Below, piece by piece: positions 43,458 through 53,780 of a stretch of 64,000 bases of DNA (within the stretch, counting starts at the first letter, position 1; each line of letters begins with the position of its first letter). The position numbers were made by a program, and so were the translations under genes. Below the pieces are notes generated by a model. The model ran no database searches, was not told where the DNA came from, and saw only the letters and a list, made by a program, of their open reading frames with translations. Origin of the DNA: Draconibacterium orientale (GTDB taxonomy: Bacteria; Bacteroidota; Bacteroidia; Bacteroidales; Prolixibacteraceae); the NCBI RefSeq assembly GCF_000626635.1, contig NZ_CP007451.1, positions 3,702,501 to 3,766,500 of the forward strand. The letters run 5' to 3'.

Positions 43458-46400
43458 TGAAAAAAAACTTTTTTCACAGGGATGACTTATGGATTCATCT
43501 CATTAGAACATTTCGCATTATGAAGTTAACATTCTTGTTTAGCCTCATGGCTGTTATAAATACCTTCGCTTCATCTTATTCGTTTGCACAAAACGTAAGA
43601 TTATCAGTGGAGAATATTCCTCTTGTTGATGTACTGCAAGAAATTGAGCAGCAAACTGATTATGTATTTTTGTACAAAAATGACCTTATTGATCCTGAAT
43701 TTAAAGTTAGTGTTGACGTTGAAGGACAAGACGTTGAGGTGATTTTGAATGAAGTATTTAAATCAACAGAGATTAAGTACGAGATACTGAAAAAGCAAAT
43801 TATTTTAACTCCAAATAAAAAAGTTAAAGATGAGCCTGCTGTAGGAGGAAGTGTAAAAGTGGCTCCGCAAAAAAAGCTTACCGGAAAGGTTACCGACGAA
43901 GATGGTGTACCAATTCCGGGGGTTACTGTTGTTGTAAAAGGAACGACTATTGGTACAGTTACCGATTTTGACGGAAACTATATGCTGGATGTTCCGCAGG
44001 ATGCACAGGTATTGTTGGTTTCGTTTGTAGGGTACAATACCCAGGAAATTACACTGAGTTCTGAAGTAAACATTAACATCGTATTACACGAAAGACTTGA
44101 AGAGCTGGACGAGGTTGTAGTTGTTGGTTATGGTAAACAAAACAAAGAATCGGTAACAGCTGCAATCTCAAGTGTTGAAGCAAAAGATCTTGTACAATCG
44201 CCAACTGCCAACATTAGTAATGCTTTGGCAGGTCGTTTATCGGGTCTTACATCTATTCAGTTATCAGGAAAACCGGGATCAGATGATGCCGATCTTTATG
44301 TACGTGGTATTGGTACTTATGCCGGATCAACTGCACCACTTATTATGGTTGACGGTGTTGCGCGCGATAGTTATAACAATATTGACCCTAATGAAATCGA
44401 ATCAATCAGCATCCTGAAAGATGCTTCGGCAACAGCTGTTTTTGGTGTGCGTGGTGCAAACGGTGTAATCCTTATTACTACAAGAAGGGGACAGCAGGGG
44501 GCTCCTCGTGTTAGTGTTTCGGCACAAACTGCAATTGTTGAATTTACCCGTTTACCGGAATATCTTGATGCGTATGATTGGACAAGTTTGTTCAACGAAA
44601 AATCATACCAGGACTACTGGAGAAAGCATGGTAATGATGGATGGGACTCATGGGCAGAATTTGCTGAAAGTCGAGAAGCCAACTGGATTTCAGAAGCTTC
44701 CCGATATACTTCAGATGAGGAGTTGATGTATTATAAAAATGCAAACAATCCACAAAGCGAGTATTACAATCCATATTTCTATCCCAATACCGACTGGCAA
44801 AGTCAGATTTTCAGAAAATCATCACGACAAAGCCAGTATAACGTAAATGTTGAGGGTGGTACAGAAAAGGTAAAATATTTTGTATCGTTAGGTTTTCTTG
44901 ATCAAGGTGGTATGTTCCAGGATTCGTATTTTCCGTTTCCCGATGAAATGGATTACACGAAAAAGCGACATAACTTTCGTGCCAACTTCGACTTTGATGT
45001 AAATAAAGATTTCCGGATCTCGGTTGACATTGGTACCAACTTCGAGAAAATTACAGGAATGAATAATGATAGCTACATGTGGAACAAACGAATTTTGTGG
45101 GCTAACCCGATTTCGTCTCCCGGACTTGTTGATGGTAAATTTGTAGTTATTGAAGGACAAGAGCTTTCGGCAAATAACTTGCTTTACGAAATTGCCAACA
45201 TTGATTTTAATGTTACCAATAACAGTACACTTAATTCATCGGTAAAGTTATCGCACAAACTCGATTTTATTACAGAAGGACTTTCTGTAAATGCCCGTGT
45301 TGCTTACGATAGCTATTTCTCAAGCCGGTCGGGTGGTGGTAGCTACACGCCAATGTTGTATCGTATTTCTCCTAACGAAAACGGAGATAAGCTGGATCCA
45401 AACTTTGAACCTTTAACTGAAAAATCGTCACTTTCATACTGGTCGGAATGGTACAATGGGAAATGGCGTAAAATCTATGGAGAGTTTTCGTTGAACTACA
45501 ACCAAAGTTTTGGCCAGCACGATGTGGGCGGTTTGTTCCTGTTTAACGCAGAAAAGAAATATGATCCGGGTTTGGATTACCAATTGCCTCATGCCTACTT
45601 AGGTTTGGTTGGTCGTGTTACTTATGGTTTTGCAAAAAGATACCTGGCCGAGTTTAACATGGGATACAACGGTTCGGAAAACTTTCCCGAAGGAAAACGT
45701 TTTGGTTTCTTGCCGGCGGTTTCTTTAGGATGGGTTTCATCAGCCGAAAGTTTCTTCCCTGAGACCGGTCTGATTGGATATTTAAAAATTCGTGGTTCTA
45801 TCGGTAAAGTTGGTAACGATAATGTTGGTGGAGCAAGGTACTTATATTTACCTGACGTATGGGAATACAGTGGTGGCTATACTTTTGGCGATTACAACAG
45901 CAGAAGTTATGTAAATGGTGCTATTGAAGGTACAATTGGTAACCCGAATGTAACCTGGGAAACGGCAACAAAAGCAAACATTGGTTTTGAAGCACGTTTG
46001 TTTGGCGACAAACTGTCGTTAACCTACGATTATTTTAAAGAAAACAGAAAGGATATCCTTTCGTACAAAGGAACCATTCCCGATATCGTTCAGGCATCGC
46101 TGCCCGCTTATAACTTAGGTAAAGTTAAAAACTGGGGTAACGAAGTAGAATTTACATGGCGAGACAATATCCGTCAGGTAAATTACTGGGTTAAAGGAAA
46201 TGCTTCAACCAACAAAAACGAAATTGTTTTTAGAGATGAAGCTATTACTCCGGGGCTTGAATACCAGGCACAAACCGGCCGTCCGATTAACCAGCCTTCA
46301 TACCTGCAGGCCGATGGTTTATACAACTCGTGGGCCGATCTGTATGAAATCGATTCGGAAGGAAATCCGGTTCTTTCGTCTCCTGTATTAGCAGTAAACG

Positions 46401-47035
46401 CTGCCGGCGAAACTTATACCAATACTGCCGGCGAACCGGTTTACCAAAAAGATTTAGGTTTTGGAGGTGCTGTTTTGCAGCCTGGTGAAATAAAACTGAT
46501 CGACGTTAACGAAGACGGTGTTATTGATGGTAAAGACTATAAGCGTAGTGGAAAAACAAATATTCCTGAGTTAACTTATGGATTCTCAATGGGATTTGAA
46601 TATAAAAGTTTCGACTTCTCGCTAATGTTCCAGGGGGTTTCTGGTGTTGCACGCTTCGTTCAAACAGGTGAATCAATGCACTTTTCAGATAACCACTCGT
46701 TACAGGAAGTTGATATATACCGCTTTACCGAAGAAAGATATGCAGCTGGAGAACGTATAGAAATGCCCATTGCTGCCTACAACACTTCAGCAGTTTACAA
46801 TACATTCTTTCATAAAGATGCATCATACTTGCGTCTGAAAAATATGGAGATAGGTTATAGCATTTCTCCGGGAATATTAAAAAGAATCGGACTTACTTCA
46901 ACTCGTTTTTATGTTAACGGTTCGAACTTGCTAACCTGGAGTAACAACAAGGTATGGGGCGATCCTGAGAATTTAGGTAATTCCGGTTATCCGATTACCC
47001 GGACGTACAACCTGGGAGTTAACCTCAATTTTTAA
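43457..47035 (+). CDS. STN-containing SusC-family transporter (second sigma/FecR locus)
   Basis: A protein of 1192 residues with a long signal region ending near SYSFAQ. An STN domain (about 48-120, RLSVENIPLVDVLQEIEQQ, YEILKKQIILTP) is followed by a CarboxypepD_reg-like domain (about 138-220, GKVTDEDGVPIPGVTVVVKG), EEVVVVGYG, a plug (YVRGIGTYAG, SISILKDASATAVFGVRG) and a beta-barrel ending in YNLGVNLNF. The STN domain implies signalling to the FecR upstream. It is the first of two SusC genes in this unit; its own SusD follows 21 bases after the stop. Confidence 0.96.
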   Translation: MKKNFFHRDDLWIHLIRTFRIMKLTFLFSLMAVINTFASSYSFAQNVRLSVENIPLVDVLQEIEQQTDYVFLYKNDLIDPEFKVSVDVEGQDVEVILNEVFKSTEIKYEILKKQIILTPNKKVKDEPAVGGSVKVAPQKKLTGKVTDEDGVPIPGVTVVVKGTTIGTVTDFDGNYMLDVPQDAQVLLVSFVGYNTQEITLSSEVNINIVLHERLEELDEVVVVGYGKQNKESVTAAISSVEAKDLVQSPTANISNALAGRLSGLTSIQLSGKPGSDDADLYVRGIGTYAGSTAPLIMVDGVARDSYNNIDPNEIESISILKDASATAVFGVRGANGVILITTRRGQQGAPRVSVSAQTAIVEFTRLPEYLDAYDWTSLFNEKSYQDYWRKHGNDGWDSWAEFAESREANWISEASRYTSDEELMYYKNANNPQSEYYNPYFYPNTDWQSQIFRKSSRQSQYNVNVEGGTEKVKYFVSLGFLDQGGMFQDSYFPFPDEMDYTKKRHNFRANFDFDVNKDFRISVDIGTNFEKITGMNNDSYMWNKRILWANPISSPGLVDGKFVVIEGQELSANNLLYEIANIDFNVTNNSTLNSSVKLSHKLDFITEGLSVNARVAYDSYFSSRSGGGSYTPMLYRISPNENGDKLDPNFEPLTEKSSLSYWSEWYNGKWRKIYGEFSLNYNQSFGQHDVGGLFLFNAEKKYDPGLDYQLPHAYLGLVGRVTYGFAKRYLAEFNMGYNGSENFPEGKRFGFLPAVSLGWVSSAESFFPETGLIGYLKIRGSIGKVGNDNVGGARYLYLPDVWEYSGGYTFGDYNSRSYVNGAIEGTIGNPNVTWETATKANIGFEARLFGDKLSLTYDYFKENRKDILSYKGTIPDIVQASLPAYNLGKVKNWGNEVEFTWRDNIRQVNYWVKGNASTNKNEIVFRDEAITPGLEYQAQTGRPINQPSYLQADGLYNSWADLYEIDSEGNPVLSSPVLAVNAAGETYTNTAGEPVYQKDLGFGGAVLQPGEIKLIDVNEDGVIDGKDYKRSGKTNIPELTYGFSMGFEYKSFDFSLMFQGVSGVARFVQTGESMHFSDNHSLQEVDIYRFTEERYAAGERIEMPIAAYNTSAVYNTFFHKDASYLRLKNMEIGYSISPGILKRIGLTSTRFYVNGSNLLTWSNNKVWGDPENLGNSGYPITRTYNLGVNLNF

Positions 47036-47056
47036 TCAACTAAATAGAAAGTTATT

Positions 47057-48916
47057 ATGAAAAGGAAATATATAGCAAACCTGGTGATAGCGAGTGTTTT
47101 TATATCACTCTTTATGTCGAGTTGTCTCGACGATTTTCTCGAAAAACCAGCGGGGGGAGCAGTAACAGTTGATACAATTTTTCATACAAAAAACCAGGCG
47201 CAATATGCAGTTGCAAGCATGTACCAGTCGGGTATGCAAAATTTATATGTATACAATGCCGGAGGTTTAGGACATTCAAACAGCTGTGCCCGGCCTGGAA
47301 TAATTACCGATGAAGTTTATTTGGAATCAAATGTTACCTGGATTGCACAAAACGTAGGTGTAGGAGCTTATTACTCCGGAACAATGACCTCAGGAAATAC
47401 GCCTGATATTCCTGGTTATGGTGCCCATTACCGCGGTATCCGAAGAGCTAACCTTGTTTTAAAGAATATTGATATGGTTATCGATGCCGACCAGGCATGG
47501 ATTGATGATGTAAAAGGACAAGCATTATTTATAAGAGCGTTACAGCATTTTGAGTTATTTCGCTACTACGGAGGTATACCAATTGTAACCGATGTTTTAG
47601 GTGAAGGTGAACTTAAACTACCTCGTAGATCTGTTAAAACAGTTGTAAGTACAATTGTAAAATGGTGTGATGAAGCTGCTGTCTTGTTGCCTTCATCGCG
47701 TTCGGCAACAGAATATGGTAAAGTTACAAAGTTAGCTGCTTTGGCTTTAAAAGCACGTGTTTTATTATATGCTGCAAGTCCTATGTATAATACTCCTTCA
47801 GGCATGACATCGGAGATTATACGTTTTGGTGATGACCGTGACTCGGTTTTGTGTTATCCTGACTACGACGTAAATCGTTGGAAATTAGCTGCCGATGCTG
47901 CAAAAGCAGTTATTGATAATGCAGGTGCTGCTGGTGTTTCAATTTATAATACATCAACACCAGAAACAACCGGTGATACATATGCTACAATTGGCGATTA
48001 CGAATCGGTTTGGAACGTTTACGCTAACGAGGAAATGATTTTACAATGTACCGAGTTTAACAGCAATGACTGGGGGAATAAAATTTGGGCACTTACCAAC
48101 CAAAGTCGTTCTGGATGTGGCGCTGCAGGTCTTGGAAGCTGGGGGCCAATGAACAACGTGCCGGTAGAATTTGCCATGTTGTACGAAAAACGCGACGGAT
48201 CGAATTGGAGCGTTGAGCCAGGAGATCAGGGCGACGATTTAGCCGCTTTTATCGAAGGTTTGGATCTTGATCCTCGTTTTTACCAATCAATTGCTTATGG
48301 TGGCATGCAATACAACTCAAGTTATGGTAAACTGCAGTTTTACAAAGGTGCCGATGGTTTTAGCGATGGTAAACTTGGCGGAAATGACCAGGATCCTCAC
48401 GGTTTTGCTATGGAAGCATACAAATTTGCTCCACGCATTGAAAATGCAGCAAGACAGCATTTCTCGTGGCCGGTGTTCCGTTTGGCCGAGTTTTATTTAA
48501 GTTATGCCGAAGCTTTAAACGAATTCGAAGGACCTACAACCAAAGCTTACGATGCTTTAAACGTAACTCGTGACAGAGCCGGTATGCCCGAAAAATCAAA
48601 TTTAAGTCAGGAAGAATTCCGTGCAGCAGTTCATAACGAGCGTACTGTAGAACTGGCGTTCGAAAACCACCGTTACAACGATCTTTTACGTTGGATGCAA
48701 GCCGATGAAGTTATTAACGACAGATCTTTCTACGGATTTAAAACTGTGGCTAAAGACGCCGGAGACGGAACAGCATTACACGCCTGGACTGTTTCAGTTT
48801 TCTCAAAACGATTTTTCCCTGATAAATATTATTACCTGCCTTTCTCAAACGCAGAAGTAAGTAAAAACTACTTGGGCGACCGCGAAGCATGGGATGGTCA
48901 AAATCCGGGATGGTAA
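47057..48916 (+). CDS. SusD-family surface lipoprotein, first of the tandem pair
   Basis: A protein of 619 residues, larger than the other SusD proteins here. The lipoprotein signal ends in FMSSC (cysteine 23), followed by LDDFLEKP. RagB/SusD features are KGQALFIRALQHFELFRYYGGIPIV, WPVFRLAEFYLSYAEALNEF, NERTVELAFENHRYNDLLRWMQ and a C-terminal YYLPFSNAEVSKN. It partners the STN-type SusC immediately upstream and is followed 33 bases later by a second SusC. Confidence 0.95.
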   Translation: MKRKYIANLVIASVFISLFMSSCLDDFLEKPAGGAVTVDTIFHTKNQAQYAVASMYQSGMQNLYVYNAGGLGHSNSCARPGIITDEVYLESNVTWIAQNVGVGAYYSGTMTSGNTPDIPGYGAHYRGIRRANLVLKNIDMVIDADQAWIDDVKGQALFIRALQHFELFRYYGGIPIVTDVLGEGELKLPRRSVKTVVSTIVKWCDEAAVLLPSSRSATEYGKVTKLAALALKARVLLYAASPMYNTPSGMTSEIIRFGDDRDSVLCYPDYDVNRWKLAADAAKAVIDNAGAAGVSIYNTSTPETTGDTYATIGDYESVWNVYANEEMILQCTEFNSNDWGNKIWALTNQSRSGCGAAGLGSWGPMNNVPVEFAMLYEKRDGSNWSVEPGDQGDDLAAFIEGLDLDPRFYQSIAYGGMQYNSSYGKLQFYKGADGFSDGKLGGNDQDPHGFAMEAYKFAPRIENAARQHFSWPVFRLAEFYLSYAEALNEFEGPTTKAYDALNVTRDRAGMPEKSNLSQEEFRAAVHNERTVELAFENHRYNDLLRWMQADEVINDRSFYGFKTVAKDAGDGTALHAWTVSVFSKRFFPDKYYYLPFSNAEVSKNYLGDREAWDGQNPGW

Positions 48917-48949
48917 TAGTTGGTAAAATCACTTTTAACAAGAAGTAGT

Positions 48950-51781
48950 ATGAAAAATAAACATATAAAACAATTTTTATTGCTTTCCTTGTTGTGCAGT
49001 GCCTTGTTTATCAATGCACAAGAAACAAACTTGGAGGTAGAATCAGATTCCATAATAACTCTTGAAAATGAACCACAAGTTGATATGGGGCTTGGCACCG
49101 AAGATTTGTGGAGATACACGGGAGCCTCTTTTTCCATTTCGGGAGAGGAACTTGCCCGCGAATTGACAGGGAATTTATTGAAAACATTGCAAGGACGTAT
49201 TCCCGGCCTGACGGTTCTTTTTAATTCAGGAGAACCTGGGTATGATAATCCGGCATTGTATGGCCGGGGCATGACCAGTTGGAATAGCGGAGGTAATGAT
49301 ATTCTTATTTATCTGGATGGATTTAGGGTAGATGTAGAACTAATTGCTTCGCTTTCAGTTGACGAAATTAAAACCGTAACCTATGCAAAAGATGCTGCTG
49401 CTCTTTCTGCTTACGGAATGGAAGGTGCTAACGGAGTTTTGTCAATTAGAACGAAACGTGGAGAAGTGCAAACATCAACAAAAATTATTGCCAATGCCCG
49501 TTATGGTGTATTAAGCGTAATTGATCTTCCTACTGTAATGAATGCGTTTGATTATACCACAATGTACAATCAGGCTCGTGAAAACGATGGACTTACTCCG
49601 CGGTATGCTAATCCTGACTTGTACAAAAACGGTGGAGATGTTGCTCACCCCGATGTTGACTGGTATGACGAGGTGTTGAAATCCAATTCAACCATTCAAA
49701 ACATGAATCTTTCGTTTACCGGTGGTGGAGAAACAGCAAAATTTTATGTATTGTTAGACTATAAAGGTTTTTCCGGATATTACAAAGATGCCGACACGGA
49801 AGGTGAAGAGTTTGGAACAAATGCACAAAATAATAAATTCAATATTCGTGGTAATGTCGATTTAAATATCACCAAAAGTCTGGCAATAAAAGCAGAGGTA
49901 GTTGGTAGTATTGATGATAAAGACACCCCGGCAGGTTTTAGTGCAGGTAGTCTCTTCGATAATCTTATGGGAATTCCGGCAGCGGCTTTTTCTGTAAAAA
50001 ATCCAAACGGAACCTGGGGGAATAGTTCGGTGTATAATTTTAATCCGGTGGAGCGATTACGCACCAATGGTATCTGGAATTCGCACACGCGGGGTTTACA
50101 AACCAACTTTTCTTTCGATCAGAAGCTTGATGTGGTTACAGAAGGACTAAGTTTAACTGGTGCATTGTCATTCAGCAACCAGTACATTGGTTACACTGGA
50201 AAAAGTTTCTCTGGTTTATCATACGAAATGCTGAAAGATGATAACGATGATCCAATTTTGGATAACGATGGAAATTATACGTATAAAGAGTTAGGCTCAA
50301 TTTCAGACGATATTACTGATGGTTTAACTAACCTCTGGAATCGTCAGGTTCTTCAGTTGGGCCTGAATTACAAACGCGATTTTGATAAACATTCATTTGT
50401 TGCGTCATTATTGGCACGTCGTCAGAATTACAGCTATTTTATGCTTACTTTCCCAATCCGCAACCAGGGTTTGGCATTTAACGGATCATATGCATTCGAT
50501 AAAAAATACATCGCTTCAGTAGCAGTAGGATACAATGGTTCAGCCGATTTTGAAGACGGAGAACGTTATGGCGTATTCCCATCGCTTGGTTTAGGCTGGA
50601 TTGTTTCAAACGAAGATTTCCTGGCTAATAATGACAAGGTTAATTTTTTGAAATTAAGAGGATCATACGGTATTACCGGTAGCACCAACAACGACTACCG
50701 CTTTTTATTTGAACAAAAAGCACAAAATGGTGGTGGCTGGAGACTTACATCGGATAATACCTGGTATACGGGGCGTAGAGAAGGCGCTTATCCAAACCTC
50801 GGTTTTACATGGGAGGAAAAAACTATGGCAAACTTTGGGGTAGATGCTAAATTATTCGACCTTGTAACAGTAAACCTTGATGTTTTCTCTGAAAAACGTA
50901 CACAAATTCTGGAAAGCGCAGGTGCTGATGTTCCTGCTTACACTGGTTTTCGTTTAGCAAACCAAAATACCGGAGAGGTTAAAAACTCGGGTGTAGAACT
51001 TAGCTTACGACTGGATAACAACAAAAACGATTTTAAATATTTTGTACAGGGTACATTTGCTTATGCCCACAACGAGATTACAAAACGTTCTGAAATTGTT
51101 CAGCCTCATGAGTGGTTGTACCTGCAGGGATACAGTATTAATACTGCCCGCGGTTTGGTTTTCGACGGATTTTACGAGGAACCCGATTTTGACGCGAATG
51201 GTAATTTAAACAGTGGAGTTGTGGCATCGTCGTACACCAACGTGCGTCCCGGCGACATGAAGTATGTTGATCAAAACGAAGATGGTATTATTACTGATTA
51301 CGATAAAATACCGATGGACTACAATGCTATTCCTGAAATAACAGGAGCCATTAAAGGTGGATTTACATACAAAGGTCTTGATTTTAACGTTTTTGTTATG
51401 GGGGTAACAAACAGAACAGTTGCTCTGCCATATAATTACACTCATCCATTTGTTCAAAACAATAACATTACTGCTTTCTCTGCTAATCCATGGACTCCTG
51501 CAACTGCTGCTACAGCAACCAGTCCCAGATTAACAACTCAAGATAACATCAATAATAATCAGGCTACTGATTTTTATATGCGCGACGGCAGTTATATCAA
51601 ACTGCGTAATATTGAGTTGGGATACACTTTCGGTTTAGGTAAAATTGAAGCAGTTCGTCTATCAGTTACAGGTACTAACCTTTTTACCTGGGATAAAATC
51701 GACGACCTTGAAGCAGAGAGCCTTTCAACCGGATATCCACTTTCAAAAGCAGTCTCACTTGGTTTAAAAGTAAATTTCTAA
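48950..51781 (+). CDS. Short SusC-family transporter without STN or carboxypeptidase-like domain
   Basis: A protein of 943 residues. ATG 48950 is preferred to a TTG at 48920 because it gives a normal signal (FLLLSLLCSALFINAQ). After the signal it goes almost directly into the plug domain (FSISGEELARELTGNLLKTLQGRIPGL, LYGRGMTSWN, TVTYAKDAAALSAYGMEG) and the beta-barrel, ending in VSLGLKVNF. The usual CarboxypepD_reg-like domain and a clear TonB-box-like EEVV motif are missing. It therefore cannot signal through FecR and may be a second channel controlled by the first. A SusD partner follows 18 bases after the stop. Confidence 0.93.
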   Translation: MKNKHIKQFLLLSLLCSALFINAQETNLEVESDSIITLENEPQVDMGLGTEDLWRYTGASFSISGEELARELTGNLLKTLQGRIPGLTVLFNSGEPGYDNPALYGRGMTSWNSGGNDILIYLDGFRVDVELIASLSVDEIKTVTYAKDAAALSAYGMEGANGVLSIRTKRGEVQTSTKIIANARYGVLSVIDLPTVMNAFDYTTMYNQARENDGLTPRYANPDLYKNGGDVAHPDVDWYDEVLKSNSTIQNMNLSFTGGGETAKFYVLLDYKGFSGYYKDADTEGEEFGTNAQNNKFNIRGNVDLNITKSLAIKAEVVGSIDDKDTPAGFSAGSLFDNLMGIPAAAFSVKNPNGTWGNSSVYNFNPVERLRTNGIWNSHTRGLQTNFSFDQKLDVVTEGLSLTGALSFSNQYIGYTGKSFSGLSYEMLKDDNDDPILDNDGNYTYKELGSISDDITDGLTNLWNRQVLQLGLNYKRDFDKHSFVASLLARRQNYSYFMLTFPIRNQGLAFNGSYAFDKKYIASVAVGYNGSADFEDGERYGVFPSLGLGWIVSNEDFLANNDKVNFLKLRGSYGITGSTNNDYRFLFEQKAQNGGGWRLTSDNTWYTGRREGAYPNLGFTWEEKTMANFGVDAKLFDLVTVNLDVFSEKRTQILESAGADVPAYTGFRLANQNTGEVKNSGVELSLRLDNNKNDFKYFVQGTFAYAHNEITKRSEIVQPHEWLYLQGYSINTARGLVFDGFYEEPDFDANGNLNSGVVASSYTNVRPGDMKYVDQNEDGIITDYDKIPMDYNAIPEITGAIKGGFTYKGLDFNVFVMGVTNRTVALPYNYTHPFVQNNNITAFSANPWTPATAATATSPRLTTQDNINNNQATDFYMRDGSYIKLRNIELGYTFGLGKIEAVRLSVTGTNLFTWDKIDDLEAESLSTGYPLSKAVSLGLKVNF

Positions 51782-51799
51782 ACCTGTAAATAGAAGAAT

Positions 51800-53479
51800 A
51801 TGAAAATGATCAAAAATATCTCAATTTTATTCTTACTTGCTCTTGCAATCTACTCGTGCGAGGATGATTATTTGCAAGTGAAGAACGTTGACACTGGAGT
51901 AGCCATAGAAGATTTGTATAGCCGTTACAGTCAGATTCAGGGCGTAATATGGGAAGCATACAGCTATTTACCTGATGGTCTGGGCGAATTATGGCTCGAA
52001 GGTGCAACAGATATAGCTGAAGCAACAAGAGAAAGCAATGCAGCTCAATTATATAACCTGGGAACCTGGACACAGTTTAGAAACCCTGACGATGTTTGGG
52101 CAACCAATTTTGCCGGAATTGACCAGGTTAACCGTTTCTTGAAAAACAAAGATAACGTTACTCTTGAGGAGATTAAAGCAAATAGTACCGACGGAGATTC
52201 TACCGCATATTATAAGGCACTCGACAATATGATGTTAATGGAAGGTGAAGCTTTGTTTCTGAAAGCTTTCTTTTACATGGAACTGACACAACGTTACGGA
52301 GGCGTACCAATTTTTGACGAGCCGCTTGATTACAATGATCCATCGAGCTGGAAAAATGTACAACGTAACTCGGTAAAAGAATGTCTGGATTATATTGTTG
52401 AGCTTTGCGATCAGGCAAATGCAATTGTTACCGACGATGTACATTCACGCTTCTCGTGGTACGAGAACGGACGTATAACAGGCAGCGGTATTAAAGCGCT
52501 AAAAGCAAAAGCGACACTTTACGGTGCAAGCCCGCTATTTAAAGATGCCGGTTCTTCAATAACCTGGGAAGACGCTGCCGAAGCTGCACATGCTGTTATA
52601 GCAACCGGAAAATTCAGTTTGGTTAGTAATTATTCCGACTTATTCGGTTCGGGTAATGCCAATTCGGGCGAAATCATTTTTAAACGTCGATATGGTTCGA
52701 TAAACTGGTTCGAATACAACCAGTTCCCGATTGCCTTTGTTGGTAGCAACGGTAACAGCTTAACTCCAACTCAAAACTTTGTTGACGCGTTTGAAGTAAC
52801 AAGTGATGGTACATCAGAGGCTTTCGACTGGAATAACGCAACTCATGCAGTTGATCCTTACGCTAACCGCGACAGTCGTTTTTATACAACAGTGGTTTAT
52901 AATGGTTCGGATTTCTCATCACAAAACATCGAAACATACACCGGTGGTAACAGTGGTTTGCCAAAAGAAAATGCAACCAAAACAGGTTATTATCTTGGTA
53001 AATGGGTTAACAAGGGTATTGATCTTATAAACGCAACAACTGCTAACCATACCTGGGCATATTCACGTTATGCAGATATCTTGCTAATGTATGCCGAGGC
53101 AATGTACAATGCCTATGGAGCCGATGCCGATCCTGAGGGCTACGGAATGACTGCCTTGGAGGCCATCAATTTAGTAAGAGCCAGATCGAATGTACAGGCA
53201 CTGCAAGCATCAGAGTTGAATCAGGCTGCTATTGAGCACGAGCGTATGGTTGAGTTGGCCTTTGAAGGCAAACGTTACTGGGATGTACGTCGCTGGAAAA
53301 AAGCAACTACTTATTTCAATCAACCGGTGACCCGCATTGAAATCACTAAAAACGGGGATGACTTCAATTACGAAGTTAAAACCCTGGAAAACCGTGTTTT
53401 TTCTGAAAAAATGAATTGGTATCCAATTCCTCAATCTGAAATCTCAAAAACAGGATGGGAACAAAATCCTTCCTGGTAG
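51800..53479 (+). CDS. SusD-family surface lipoprotein, second of the tandem pair
   Basis: A protein of 559 residues with a lipoprotein signal ending in IYSC (cysteine 20) followed by EDDYLQ. SusD features are EGEALFLKAFFYMELTQRYGGVPIFDEPL, GIKALKAKATLYGASPLF, WAYSRYADILLMYAEAMYNAY, EHERMVELAFEGKRYWDVRRWK and a C-terminal NWYPIPQSEISKT. It pairs with the short SusC just upstream. The operon ends at the hairpin at 53501-53530. Confidence 0.95.
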   Translation: MKMIKNISILFLLALAIYSCEDDYLQVKNVDTGVAIEDLYSRYSQIQGVIWEAYSYLPDGLGELWLEGATDIAEATRESNAAQLYNLGTWTQFRNPDDVWATNFAGIDQVNRFLKNKDNVTLEEIKANSTDGDSTAYYKALDNMMLMEGEALFLKAFFYMELTQRYGGVPIFDEPLDYNDPSSWKNVQRNSVKECLDYIVELCDQANAIVTDDVHSRFSWYENGRITGSGIKALKAKATLYGASPLFKDAGSSITWEDAAEAAHAVIATGKFSLVSNYSDLFGSGNANSGEIIFKRRYGSINWFEYNQFPIAFVGSNGNSLTPTQNFVDAFEVTSDGTSEAFDWNNATHAVDPYANRDSRFYTTVVYNGSDFSSQNIETYTGGNSGLPKENATKTGYYLGKWVNKGIDLINATTANHTWAYSRYADILLMYAEAMYNAYGADADPEGYGMTALEAINLVRARSNVQALQASELNQAAIEHERMVELAFEGKRYWDVRRWKKATTYFNQPVTRIEITKNGDDFNYEVKTLENRVFSEKMNWYPIPQSEISKTGWEQNPSW

Positions 53480-53500
53480 TTTTTCGCATAGATCAATAGA

Positions 53501-53530
53501 ATATGCTGGAGGCTTAGGCCTTCAGCATAT
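53501..53530 (+). terminator. Hairpin terminator after the tandem SusC/SusD operon
   Basis: ATATGCTGGAGGC (53501-53513) pairs with 53518-53530 through thirteen pairs, one of them G-U, with loop TTAG. The T-tract after it is weak (CACTTCTTTAG), so termination may be incomplete and let some transcripts reach the GH5 gene. The remaining 250 bases before that gene hold only the promoter candidate at 53750. Confidence 0.7.
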
Positions 53531-53749
53531 CACTTCTTTAGTTTCAAACCTATCTGTCGGTACTGAAGTTGATATCGTCTAATCATCGGATGATAGAAAT
53601 TTTTAAAAACTGGTATGAGATTAATGTACTTCCGGCAGCGGTAACGAGCTGAAGTCCTTGGGTGCGTTTTTGTTTACAAATGTTTGATTGTTAAATGATT
53701 TGTATTCATGGGTGTACATGGTTGTATATGGAATGAATGTTGACTACCT

Positions 53750-53757
53750 TACGTTTG
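53750..53757 (+). promoter_or_regulatory. Candidate -7 element for the beta-glucan enzyme genes
   Basis: TACGTTTG matches TAnnTTTG exactly and lies 23 bases before the GH5 start at 53781. This supports that start over the in-frame ATG at 53688, which would lie upstream of the promoter. Confidence 0.5.
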
Positions 53758-53780
53758 ATTTTACTTTAAACCAACATAAA

